A stretch of 10,024 bases of DNA from positions 1 through 10,024 of the forward strand of contig JASIEN010000584.1 in the NCBI GenBank assembly GCA_030045935.1. The letters are read 5' to 3'. A program made the translations under genes and the position numbers. Source of the DNA: Candidatus Sulfotelmatobacter sp. GTDB taxonomy: Bacteria > Acidobacteriota > Terriglobia > Terriglobales > Acidobacteriaceae. Shown piece by piece: positions 1 through 6,761 of this stretch (positions are counted from its first letter, which is position 1; the number at the start of each line of letters is the position of its first letter). Under the pieces are notes generated by a model. That model was given only the letters and a program-made list of their open reading frames with translations, made no database searches and was not told the origin of the DNA.

Positions 1-1806
1 AGAGGGAGAAAGCGCAAGCGAGCCTTTGCCTGCGTTTCCAGGCAATCCGACCTTTGAACCAGGATTTGATGAAACTACGACTCCGGAGCTTTCGTCCCTG
101 GTGGTCGAAGCTTTCGGGGGAGCGGCAGCAGCCGCGAGACCGCCAGAACCAACTCCCATTCCCTTTCTGCCGGAGCCCGAGGTCGCTGAAGACAGACTTG
201 GCGGAGGCGGAACAACGTTGCTGGCCAGCAGCGTGCCATTGGAAATTCCGCGCCCTTCGCTCGAAGCTTTGGAATCAGAAGTGGCAACCGAAGGGGGTGG
301 AGGAACCACATTTGCCTGAAGCGGCACCGTTCGGCCGTTCCCTCCCATTCTCTGGTTGGAACTGCCTGCGCTCGGCGGTGGCGGGATGACATTTGTGTCC
401 AGCGAACTGTGGCGCGCGTTCCCCGAAGACGCGCTAGCAACAGCCCCGGCGGCGGGAGGAGGTGGAATCACATTAGCCGCCAGCGTCGCGCTTCCACGGG
501 AATTTCCCGCGGCAGGTTGCGAGGAAACCGCTGGCGCGGGCGGCACCGCGTCCTGCGTCCCGAAAATCTTTCCAATTACGCTGCTAAGAAAAGATGGGTT
601 ACTGGTTGCCGCAGGCGGTGGCGGAATAACATTCGCCGAACCGCCGACCAGTGTGCCGCTTTCCAGCCGGCGCAAATCGTGCGTGGAATCAGCCGAGGGT
701 GGCGGCGTGATCACCGCTGGCGCGGGCAAACTGAGCTTCGCAGTCCGACTGCCATCCCGCTCAGGCGCTGAAACAGGAGGGGGCACAACTGAAGGATCCG
801 CCATGCGCACTCGCGACGGCGCAACTTCACGCCCCTCCGCAGCCGGCGCCGGGGAGATGATATTCGTCTGAAGAGCGGGGACCGAACGTACCTGATTGTC
901 TCCGACCGCTGCGGGTGCGGGAGCAATCACGCTTGCTTCCACAGACGGAGCAACTCGGACGCGGTCCCGTGCCGCATTTGGTGACGGTGCGATTACTGAC
1001 GGATCAAGCACGGGCATATACAGTGTGTGCTCCGATTTCGCAATTGGGGCTGGGGGGACGACTGCAGCATTCACCGCAGGAAACGTTCGAGCACCTTGCA
1101 AGGCGACGCCGGGGGGTGGTGGCACAACCGAACCCAGCGAGATGGTTGCCCGCGAGCGATCACCCGCGAGGTCGCGCGCAACTCCGGGCACCGGCGCGAT
1201 CACATCAGCAGGCAGGCTGCTCGACCTCAGAGAGGAACGCAGACCATCGGCCGACGGAGCCCCCGGAATTGGTTGCACCGGCGCAGACTTGAATGCCAGA
1301 AGATTCGCGACCGCTTCATCAGAGGCGGGAATCTTGAGATCGGGCGCATCCACAATCCGCGGCGCGAGCGAACCGCCACGTGCCACGCGAATCGTCTGTG
1401 TGCGATGGCGGGCTTCTTGCCCTCCCGCGCGCCCGCTGGCGCCCGAGGAAGAACCGCCTAGATCCTCTGTGCGCGGTAGTTCATCCCCCGAGAAATAAAT
1501 TATTTCGTAAGGTTTGAGCTTCGGCGGGGCATAAGGACGAAGCTGCTGAATCTCATGCGGCAGAATGGCGAACGCAAAGGCCACGAACGCCTGCAACAAA
1601 AAAGAGAGTGTAATCTTCTTGTAAGGGACGCTTCCGTGAGGTGCTTCGCCCGCCAGCCGGGGAGCCGACCGAGCCAGGGCCGGGCCAATCGAAGTTACAA
1701 AGCCCTCCCACCGAGGCGACCATTCCACCAGCAGTCTGGGCGCATCGCCAAGTTCGACAATCTTCTCGACGACTTTCACTTCCTCGAGTTGGAGCGACGG
1801 CGTCAA
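1..1806 (-). CDS. Membrane-anchored proline-rich repeat protein, TonB-like architecture (partial, C-terminus outside window)
   Basis: The frame is open from a TTG at 1806 to the window edge: 602 codons, with the 3' end missing. Residues 1-62 form a cytoplasmic-type segment (LLVEWSPRWEGF), about 64-83 are one membrane helix (ITLSFLLQAFVAFAFAIL), and 91-118 read PYAPPKLKPYEI then YFSGDELPRTEDLGG. From about residue 200 come at least 14 spaced V[VI]xPxP units, best seen as NVVPPPP, followed by a Gly/Ser-rich stretch. I recall similar acidobacterial proteins annotated as hypothetical or TonB-like. One anchor plus a Pro-rich periplasmic spacer fits an energy transducer, but no TonB C-terminal domain is visible. 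The gene lies 57 bases after the DUF192 gene on the same strand. The start is uncertain: the TTG has no clear Shine-Dalgarno sequence, and GTG at 1779 is the next choice. Plus-strand frames here are shadows. Gene reality is well supported; function is unknown. Confidence 0.8.
   Translation of the reverse strand, partial: MTPSLQLEEVKVVEKIVELGDAPRLLVEWSPRWEGFVTSIGPALARSAPRLAGEAPHGSVPYKKITLSFLLQAFVAFAFAILPHEIQQLRPYAPPKLKPYEIIYFSGDELPRTEDLGGSSSGASGRAGGQEARHRTQTIRVARGGSLAPRIVDAPDLKIPASDEAVANLLAFKSAPVQPIPGAPSADGLRSSLRSSSLPADVIAPVPGVARDLAGDRSRATISLGSVVPPPPGVALQGARTFPAVNAAVVPPAPIAKSEHTLYMPVLDPSVIAPSPNAARDRVRVAPSVEASVIAPAPAAVGDNQVRSVPALQTNIISPAPAAEGREVAPSRVRMADPSVVPPPVSAPERDGSRTAKLSLPAPAVITPPPSADSTHDLRRLESGTLVGGSANVIPPPPAATSNPSFLSSVIGKIFGTQDAVPPAPAVSSQPAAGNSRGSATLAANVIPPPPAAGAVASASSGNARHSSLDTNVIPPPPSAGSSNQRMGGNGRTVPLQANVVPPPPSVATSDSKASSEGRGISNGTLLASNVVPPPPSLSSATSGSGRKGMGVGSGGLAAAAAPPKASTTRDESSGVVVSSNPGSKVGLPGNAGKGSLALSPS
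193..1209 (-). repeat. Coding repeat array, 14 copies of a V[VI]xPxP (NVVPPPP) unit
   Basis: Reading the minus strand, the units are ADVIAPVP, GSVVPPPP, AAVVPPAP, PSVIAPSP, ASVIAPAP, TNIISPAP, PSVVPPPV, PAVITPPP, ANVIPPPP, DAVPPAP, ANVIPPPP, TNVIPPPP, ANVVPPPP and SNVVPPPP. The residue before the first Val lies near 1204, 1129, 1063, 997, 931, 862, 790, 715, 631, 547, 472, 391, 310 and 217, giving spacings of 22-31 residues. Linkers vary but often end in a hydrophobic residue shortly before the unit (LAAN, LDTN, LQAN, LLASN). Copies four to six are regular (22-23 residues); later copies are longer and richer in proline. The array encodes an extended periplasmic spacer or a set of binding motifs. 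Confidence 0.85.
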
Positions 1807-1863
1807 TTGGGGACAAAAGCCTAGGTTGCTGACACGGAGGGGGATTAAAAAAGTAGCTTCATT

Positions 1864-2232
1864 TTACTTCATTGTGACCTCAATGCAATCGCCCAGGGCA
1901 GTTTTTGTTTTGGTCAACGTCTGGCTGGGCAGTTCCAGCACCGAGGCTGCGTTCATGCGTATAGGGGAGAAACGCCATGGACGAAGAATGTGTTCAAGAT
2001 GCACGACATTTCCTGCGCGGTCCAAATAAACCACATCAATCGGGAAGCGCATAGCTAGAGTATGAACTCCGCGGCACGGCCGAATCCAGAGACCCTTACC
2101 ATTACTAAAGTCATTCGCGCCGATCCCGATCAGACCGCGCAGGCGGGACCAGTGCGTGTCAGCAATTGCCACATCCGTGGCGAGGCAAACCTGACGGGTA
2201 AGATTAAAGGCTTGGGCGCGGGGGCTCAGCAT
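1864..2232 (-). CDS. DUF192 family protein
   Basis: This 122-residue protein has the DUF192 pattern: RGLIG near residues 31-35, then PCRGVHTLAMRFPIDVVYLD, a turn with AGNVVHLE, the segment VLELPSQTL and a terminal ALGD. The HTxxMRFPIDV form differs from the more usual FWMKNTLIPLD form of the family. The biochemical role of DUF192 is not established. No signal peptide or membrane helix is seen at the N-terminus, so the protein looks cytoplasmic, unlike members with a secretion leader. The ATG at 2232 is 61 bases after the tadC stop and its ribosome binding site is weak. From memory, DUF192 genes of this subtype recur beside tad pilus genes, which suggests but does not prove a link. Family assignment is firm. 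Confidence 0.88.
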   Translation of the reverse strand: MLSPRAQAFNLTRQVCLATDVAIADTHWSRLRGLIGIGANDFSNGKGLWIRPCRGVHTLAMRFPIDVVYLDRAGNVVHLEHILRPWRFSPIRMNAASVLELPSQTLTKTKTALGDCIEVTMK

Positions 2233-2293
2233 TCGCTGCCGATTCTACTTCAGGCTTTCACGCAACCGGTCGTTCAGATTAGATCTTTTAATC

Positions 2294-3196
2294 TTACTTC
2301 CCCACCAGCGAGTGATAGGCCTGAATCAGAGCTGGGCCGACAGTGACGAACAAGAATGGGACCAAAATGAATACGACTAGCGGCGGGACCATTTTTATCG
2401 TTGTTTTCGCAGCTTGTTCTTCAGCGCGTTGCCGTCGAGAGGTGCGCAACGAATCGGAGTGAACCCGCAGCGCTTGGGCTATGCTGGTGCCGAAACGGTC
2501 GGTCTGGATCAGCGTACCAACCAGTGCCCGAATGTCGTCAACCCCGGTGCGGTCGACGAGATTGCGGAGAGCCTCAGCGCGCGGCTTTCCGGCTCGCATT
2601 TCGAGGTTCACCAGGTGGAATTCGTCACTCAGGTCGGGATGAGCGTGCTGCAAGTCTTTGCCGACGCGCTGCAAAGCCTGATCAAGCGCCAAACCAGCCT
2701 CCACGCAAATCACGGTAAGATCCAGCGCATCCGGCAGCGCAAGCCGGATGCGCTGTTGGCGGTTTCTGATCATCCTTTTCAAAAACATACGCGGCAGGAA
2801 AAACCCCAGTGCGGGCACGCTGACCATCAGGGAGAGGTTCGATGCCCAAGGCGAAAGAACCATGAAAACAAAGGCCAGGAACGCGAACAACAGCCGTGCT
2901 CCGAAGTAATAACTAACGTGACGTGATTCCCGCAGTCCCGCCTGAATCAGCCACGCTCGGGTGCGTGAAACATCAGTAGGCGACAGCGGAATGGCTTTGC
3001 TGAGCGGGTCGAGTGCCTGCTCCAGCTTCTCTTTCATCCTCGCTGCCGGTTTTTCACGAGCTTGCAGCGGCTGGGTAGCCAGAGCACGCAGGCGGGCCCC
3101 CAGAACCGAACTGGGCGTGACCAGCGCCGCGCCGAATGCGAACACCACCACCACGACTGTCACGAACACGACGATAGTGAAAACAATCGCCGGCAT
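2294..3196 (-). CDS. tadC: TadC, Tad pilus inner-membrane platform protein (type II secretion F domain)
   Basis: This 300-residue integral membrane protein should pair with TadB as the platform on which the TadA ATPase drives Flp pilus assembly. It begins with a long hydrophobic helix (IVFTIVVFVTVVVVVFAFG), has a membrane region near residues 100-140, a cytoplasmic T2SSF domain with LPDALDLTVICVEAGLALDQA and DRFGTSIAQALRVHSDSLR, and a C-terminal helix (PPLVVFILVPFLFVTVGPAL). I place the start at ATG 3196, which has GAGGT five bases upstream (3202-3206), inside the end of tadB. A TTG twelve bases earlier would also give an open frame but has no better support. The tadB stop and this ATG are one base apart, so translation is probably coupled. 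TadB and TadC are homologous; order and the C-terminal pattern favour TadC here. Confidence 0.93.
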   Translation of the reverse strand: MPAIVFTIVVFVTVVVVVFAFGAALVTPSSVLGARLRALATQPLQAREKPAARMKEKLEQALDPLSKAIPLSPTDVSRTRAWLIQAGLRESRHVSYYFGARLLFAFLAFVFMVLSPWASNLSLMVSVPALGFFLPRMFLKRMIRNRQQRIRLALPDALDLTVICVEAGLALDQALQRVGKDLQHAHPDLSDEFHLVNLEMRAGKPRAEALRNLVDRTGVDDIRALVGTLIQTDRFGTSIAQALRVHSDSLRTSRRQRAEEQAAKTTIKMVPPLVVFILVPFLFVTVGPALIQAYHSLVGK

Positions 3197-3197
3197 C

Positions 3198-4166
3198 TTA
3201 TACCTCAATCCTGATGATTCGGCGGATCACGAAATAGCCGAAAGTCTGCAGCGCAATGCTGGCTGCCAGCAAGGAATGCCCGATGGGGTCATGAAACAAC
3301 GGGCGCACGAACTCAGGGCTGAACGTCGAAAGAATTGCTACTACCGTCGGCGGCATCGCCATAAGCAAGGCCATGGTCATCCGGCCTTGGGCCGTGTAAA
3401 CCCGCACCTGCCGCTGAATCTTGAAGCGCTCGCGAATCACGCTCGAGAGATTACCGAGAATCTCGGCGATGTTGCCGCCGGTTTCGCGCTGTAGCATGAC
3501 GGCGGTGACGAAAAATTTCACATCCATCAGCGGCACGCGTTCGGTCAGGTTCATCAGAGCATCGCGGACCGGCATACCGAGTTTCTGCTCTTCATAGAGC
3601 TGGCGAAACTCGCCGGCCAGCGGCTCCGCAACTTCGTTGGCAATCATTTCCAGAGCTGTAGTGAAGGCATGACCAGCCCGGACCGCGCGGGCCATGGTGT
3701 CGATGGCCTCCGGAAAAAGTTCTTCGATTTTTTCGAAACGTTTTCGGCGCTGGTAGGAGACGAAAGCGTACGGCAGAAAGCCCCCGATGAGTACAGACAC
3801 CCAAGTGATGGCAAAATTCCTGCTTAGGTAGAAACCTACAAATCCCGCCACTAAACTGCAAGCCACACACAGGATCAGGAAGTTGCCGGCGCGTAGTTTC
3901 AATCCAGCCTGCAGGATGGAATCCTGCATGGCAGTGATTCGCTCAGAGCGGCGAAGCAGGCTATCGAACGCTGGAATTTTGCTGAGCTGCTCATCGCGCA
4001 AAAGAGCGAATTCTTCGTTGACTTCGGGCTGCGGAGCTTTGTCTGCTGCCGCCAGGCGGTCTTTGATCAGACGGGCCTGCGCGCTACGCTGATCGATCAG
4101 CGAGCCCACCGCAAAGACGGCGAGGGCAACCACGGCGAAAACGAGAATAGCGATAAGTGCGGGCAA
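3198..4166 (-). CDS. tadB: TadB, Tad pilus inner-membrane platform protein (type II secretion F domain)
   Basis: This 322-residue membrane protein is the partner of TadC. It has an N-terminal helix (ALIAILVFAVVALAVFAVG), two close helices near residues 95-135, and a T2SSF domain with ELFPEAIDTMARAVRAGHAF, RVPLMDVKFFVTAVMLQRET and GGNIAEILGNLSSVIRERF. Two C-terminal helices follow (MTMALLMAMPPTVVAIL and SLLAASIALQTFGYFVIRR). The initiator is TTG at 4166, supported by AGGAAG six bases upstream (rc of 4173-4178); no better ATG fits the N-terminal helix. It follows the tadA stop after 100 bases, the largest gap in the cluster. That gap holds nothing recognised except a short run of CATT-like units near 4200. 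Length and content are normal for the family. Confidence 0.94.
   Translation of the reverse strand: MPALIAILVFAVVALAVFAVGSLIDQRSAQARLIKDRLAAADKAPQPEVNEEFALLRDEQLSKIPAFDSLLRRSERITAMQDSILQAGLKLRAGNFLILCVACSLVAGFVGFYLSRNFAITWVSVLIGGFLPYAFVSYQRRKRFEKIEELFPEAIDTMARAVRAGHAFTTALEMIANEVAEPLAGEFRQLYEEQKLGMPVRDALMNLTERVPLMDVKFFVTAVMLQRETGGNIAEILGNLSSVIRERFKIQRQVRVYTAQGRMTMALLMAMPPTVVAILSTFSPEFVRPLFHDPIGHSLLAASIALQTFGYFVIRRIIRIEV
3202..3206 (-). promoter_or_regulatory. Ribosome binding site of tadC inside the end of tadB
   Basis: The minus strand reads GAGGT five bases before ATG 3196, overlapping the last codons of tadB. It favours the ATG at 3196 over the TTG at 3208 and supports coupled translation of the two platform genes. 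Confidence 0.65.
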
Positions 4167-4266
4167 GAAACACTTCCTAGTTTCTGTTACTGCGCCGATT
4201 CATTCATTCGTTCGCTTTTGATTGAACGGCACTAACGTGCGAATTCCTTTCTCGCTAAATTCCGGA

Positions 4267-5562
4267 TCAGATTTCCGTTTTCGACTCAAATAAGGCCCCG
4301 CGCAGTCGGGCGCCGTAAGTCGCCAGACGCTGCGCGAAGTGGGGCCGAATGCCGGTGGCGCGGAAGGTGCCGCGCACCTTGCCCGTGTCGTCGACGCCAC
4401 GCCGCTCAAATACGAAAATATCCTGCATGGCAATAACCTCGCCCTCCATCCCCGTGACTTCGGAAATGGAAATCACTTTGCGGGTGCCATCCGACATGCG
4501 CGCGACCTGAACCACGGCATGGATGGCGGAAGAAATCTGCTGGCGGACTGCCCGCTCGGGAATATTGAGATTCGCCATCGAAACCATGTTTTCTACCCGT
4601 GCGAGCGCGTCGCGCACGGAATTGGCGTGAACGGTAGTCAGCGAACCCTCGTGGCCGGTGTTCATAGCCTGCAACATATCGAAAGCTTCTTCGCCGCGCA
4701 CCTCGCCTTCCACAATGCGGTCGGGACGCATACGCAAGCTGTTGATCACCAGTTGCCTTTGGCGAACTGCGCCCTTTCCTTCGATGTTCGGGGGACGGGT
4801 CTCCAGACGGACCACATGCTCCTGTTTCAACTGCAGTTCGGCGGCGTCTTCGATCGTGACAATGCGCTCCGAGTTGGGAATGTAACCCGAAAGGACGTTC
4901 AGCAATGTCGTTTTGCCGGCGCCGGTTCCGCCTGAAATCAGCAGATTCAGCCGTCCCTTAACCATGGTGGAAAGAAGTTCGAGCATGGCCTCGGTGAGCG
5001 TATGGTTTTCGATCATGTTGCGGGCTGTGACCGGGTCACGCCCGAAACGGCGAATGGAAAGACATGCACCATCCAGCGCCAACGGCGGGATGATCGCGTT
5101 TACACGGGAGCCATCGGCCAGGCGAGCATCGACCATCGGCGACGATTCATCCACGCGTCGGCCTACACGCGACACAATGCGCTCGATGATCTGCATGAGA
5201 TGCTGATTGTCCTTGAATGACAACCCGGTCAGCTCCAGTTTTCCCGCTCGCTCGATGTAAACCCGGTCGAAGCGGTTCACCAGGATATCGGAAACCGTCT
5301 GGTCCTTGAGCAAAGGCTCGAGCGGACCCAGGCCGAAAATTTCATCGAGAATTTCGCGCGATAAGCGCTCGCGTTCGGCAAAACTGAGTGGTACAACTTC
5401 GCTGTTAACCGAACTGCGAATCAGCGCCAGAACTTCTTCGCGCGCGGAATCACCGTTGGAACGCCCGAGTTTCTCGAGATCGAGCCGGTCGAGAATCTTG
5501 CGGTGCAGATCAGCTTTTACCTGCTGATACTCGCTGTGCTCGAATGTTTGCAGATTGGCCAT
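4267..5562 (-). CDS. tadA: TadA/CpaF, Tad pilus assembly ATPase (type II/IV secretion ATPase)
   Basis: This 431-residue cytoplasmic ATPase hydrolyses ATP to drive Flp pilus assembly through TadB/TadC. After an N-terminal domain with FGLGPLEPLLKDQTVSDILV (76-95) come the Walker A motif GGTGAGKTT (211-219), an Asp box VTIEDAAELQL (235-245), the Walker B region RIVEGEVRGEEAFDMLQAMN (282-301) and the His box GHEGSLTTVHANS (303-315). These are the marks of the CpaF/TadA clade of secretion ATPases. ATG 5562 lies six bases after the tadZ stop, with AAGG just upstream, so the two genes are probably coupled. One oddity is Glu285 two residues before the Walker B Glu287, where a hydrophobic residue (V, I or L) is usual. 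The identification is very secure. Confidence 0.97.
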   Translation of the reverse strand: MANLQTFEHSEYQQVKADLHRKILDRLDLEKLGRSNGDSAREEVLALIRSSVNSEVVPLSFAERERLSREILDEIFGLGPLEPLLKDQTVSDILVNRFDRVYIERAGKLELTGLSFKDNQHLMQIIERIVSRVGRRVDESSPMVDARLADGSRVNAIIPPLALDGACLSIRRFGRDPVTARNMIENHTLTEAMLELLSTMVKGRLNLLISGGTGAGKTTLLNVLSGYIPNSERIVTIEDAAELQLKQEHVVRLETRPPNIEGKGAVRQRQLVINSLRMRPDRIVEGEVRGEEAFDMLQAMNTGHEGSLTTVHANSVRDALARVENMVSMANLNIPERAVRQQISSAIHAVVQVARMSDGTRKVISISEVTGMEGEVIAMQDIFVFERRGVDDTGKVRGTFRATGIRPHFAQRLATYGARLRGALFESKTEI

Positions 5563-5568
5563 AAAACC

Positions 5569-6741
5569 TTATACCGTCTTGAACAGAGACCAGGCTTCCC
5601 GCTTTACATTTACATCGTCGCGCGTAAGTTCATTCGCCAGCCCAGCAAAACAACGGGCGATGTCCGTGTGGCTCTGCTCCATTACCGGGGTGCCGCGATC
5701 AATGGAGGAGGAAATTGCGAAATACTGGTTCGGAACCCGCCACAGCAATTTCACCCCGGCAGCATTTTCCGCCTCCGCTTCGCTAAAGCCCGGGACCTTG
5801 CGAAAGCGATTCAGCACCAGGCGCAGGCGTTCGCGGCCGCCGCTCTCTCCCAGATATTGTTGCACGCGCGCCGCGCTCCACAATGAGGCTACGTCGGTGC
5901 AGGCCACCAGCAAAACGCATTCCGACAAATTGGCCACCAGGCGGCTGACGGCGTCGAGCCGCGAGGAATTGTCGACCACAACATAGCGATAATGCGCGGC
6001 CAGCATGTCAAACAGGCGGACGAACTCGGTGGTCGAGGGTTCGATCGCTGCCGGCACATTGCTTCCCGCCAGCAGTTGCAGGCCTCCGGAATGCCGCGTC
6101 ATAAAACTTTCCAGCAACGAGCTGTCCATGCGGTGCAGGTTGCGCGTGGCATCGGTCAAATTGAACAATGGTTTCAGGTTTAGGTGCAACGCCGCGTGAC
6201 CTAGCGGTGCAAGATCTACAAGCGCCGTGTTGCCGTGCGCCGATTGCAGAGCCAGCGCGAGGTTTACCGCCACCGTCGTGGATCCACTACCACCTTTGGC
6301 ATTCACAACCGTGAAGACCTTGCCGCGGACACCTTCTTTCTGCACCCGCCGCTGAGCGGTAGTGAGCCGAACAAAAGCCTCCAGAAGATCAGTGGTGGTG
6401 GTGGGACGCTCGATGAATTCCCGCGCCCCGGCGCGCATGGCGTTGACGATTACCTGCGGCTGGTTGAGATTTCCAATAGCGAATACCGCGCACTCAGGAA
6501 GCTCCTGATGCAGCAGTTCAATGGCCCGCATTGCCGGAGCGGGGTTATCGCCCGGAATATCGACCATCAGAACCTCGGGATTCGCCGCCCGTACACGCCG
6601 CGTCACGGGATCGGAAACCGCCACCGGAAAACTGGCGCACGTATGAGCCGTCCGGGCTACGCTGGTTCCATCCACCAACACCTGCAATACGGTGCGCTGC
6701 TCGTTGTCAGTGGCTACGATTACGACTGAAAGTTCTGGCAT
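5569..6741 (-). CDS. tadZ: TadZ/CpaE, Tad pilus localisation ATPase (ParA/MinD superfamily)
   Basis: This 390-residue protein is of the CpaE/TadZ type, which places the pilus machine in the cell. Residues 1-125 form a receiver-like domain: VVIVATDNE at the first strand, MVDIPG with Asp61 at the phosphoacceptor place, and AMRAGAREFIERP where receivers have a Lys-Pro. Residues 140-375 are a ParA/MinD-type ATPase with VVNAKGGSGSTT (145-156), LVDLA with Asp176, and YVVVDNSS with Asp257. The deviant Walker A keeps the KGG lysine (149), but the lysine that normally precedes the Ser/Thr pair is Ser; many CpaE proteins share this loss. The gene starts at ATG 6741, 20 bases after the secretin stop, with only a weak Shine-Dalgarno sequence. 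Membership is clear; whether it hydrolyses ATP cannot be read from the sequence. Confidence 0.92.
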   Translation of the reverse strand: MPELSVVIVATDNEQRTVLQVLVDGTSVARTAHTCASFPVAVSDPVTRRVRAANPEVLMVDIPGDNPAPAMRAIELLHQELPECAVFAIGNLNQPQVIVNAMRAGAREFIERPTTTTDLLEAFVRLTTAQRRVQKEGVRGKVFTVVNAKGGSGSTTVAVNLALALQSAHGNTALVDLAPLGHAALHLNLKPLFNLTDATRNLHRMDSSLLESFMTRHSGGLQLLAGSNVPAAIEPSTTEFVRLFDMLAAHYRYVVVDNSSRLDAVSRLVANLSECVLLVACTDVASLWSAARVQQYLGESGGRERLRLVLNRFRKVPGFSEAEAENAAGVKLLWRVPNQYFAISSSIDRGTPVMEQSHTDIARCFAGLANELTRDDVNVKREAWSLFKTV

Positions 6742-6761
6742 ACTCTACTGCTTGAAATCAC

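Noticed and set aside
193..1209. CRISPR-like or satellite-like periodicity of about 66-93 bases
   Set aside because: The repeated core is short, degenerate and always in the same coding frame with multiples of three between copies, so it is a protein repeat. There is no conserved direct repeat of CRISPR length.
26..1498. Three long plus-strand glycine-rich open frames (26-319, 356-871, 896-1498)
   Set aside because: They share one frame that is complementary to the NVVPPPP coding repeat. The minus-strand reading has a coherent N-terminus, membrane helix and motif and stays open across all 1806 bases, while the plus frame is broken by stops.
1553..1816. Minus-strand frame of 87 codons at the start of the repeat protein
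   Set aside because: It is in a different frame from the long protein. The alternative frame gives the conserved segment LKPYEI and YFSGDELP and continues without stop, so no frameshift is needed.
2277..2293. Inverted repeat GATTA-N7-TAATC just after tadC as a terminator
   Set aside because: The stem is five pairs, mostly A-T, and no T run follows on the minus strand. It is too weak to call a transcription end.
4198..4216. CATT-like short tandem run in the tadA-tadB spacer
   Set aside because: It is only about three imperfect units and has no visible relation to a start, a stem or a promoter box.
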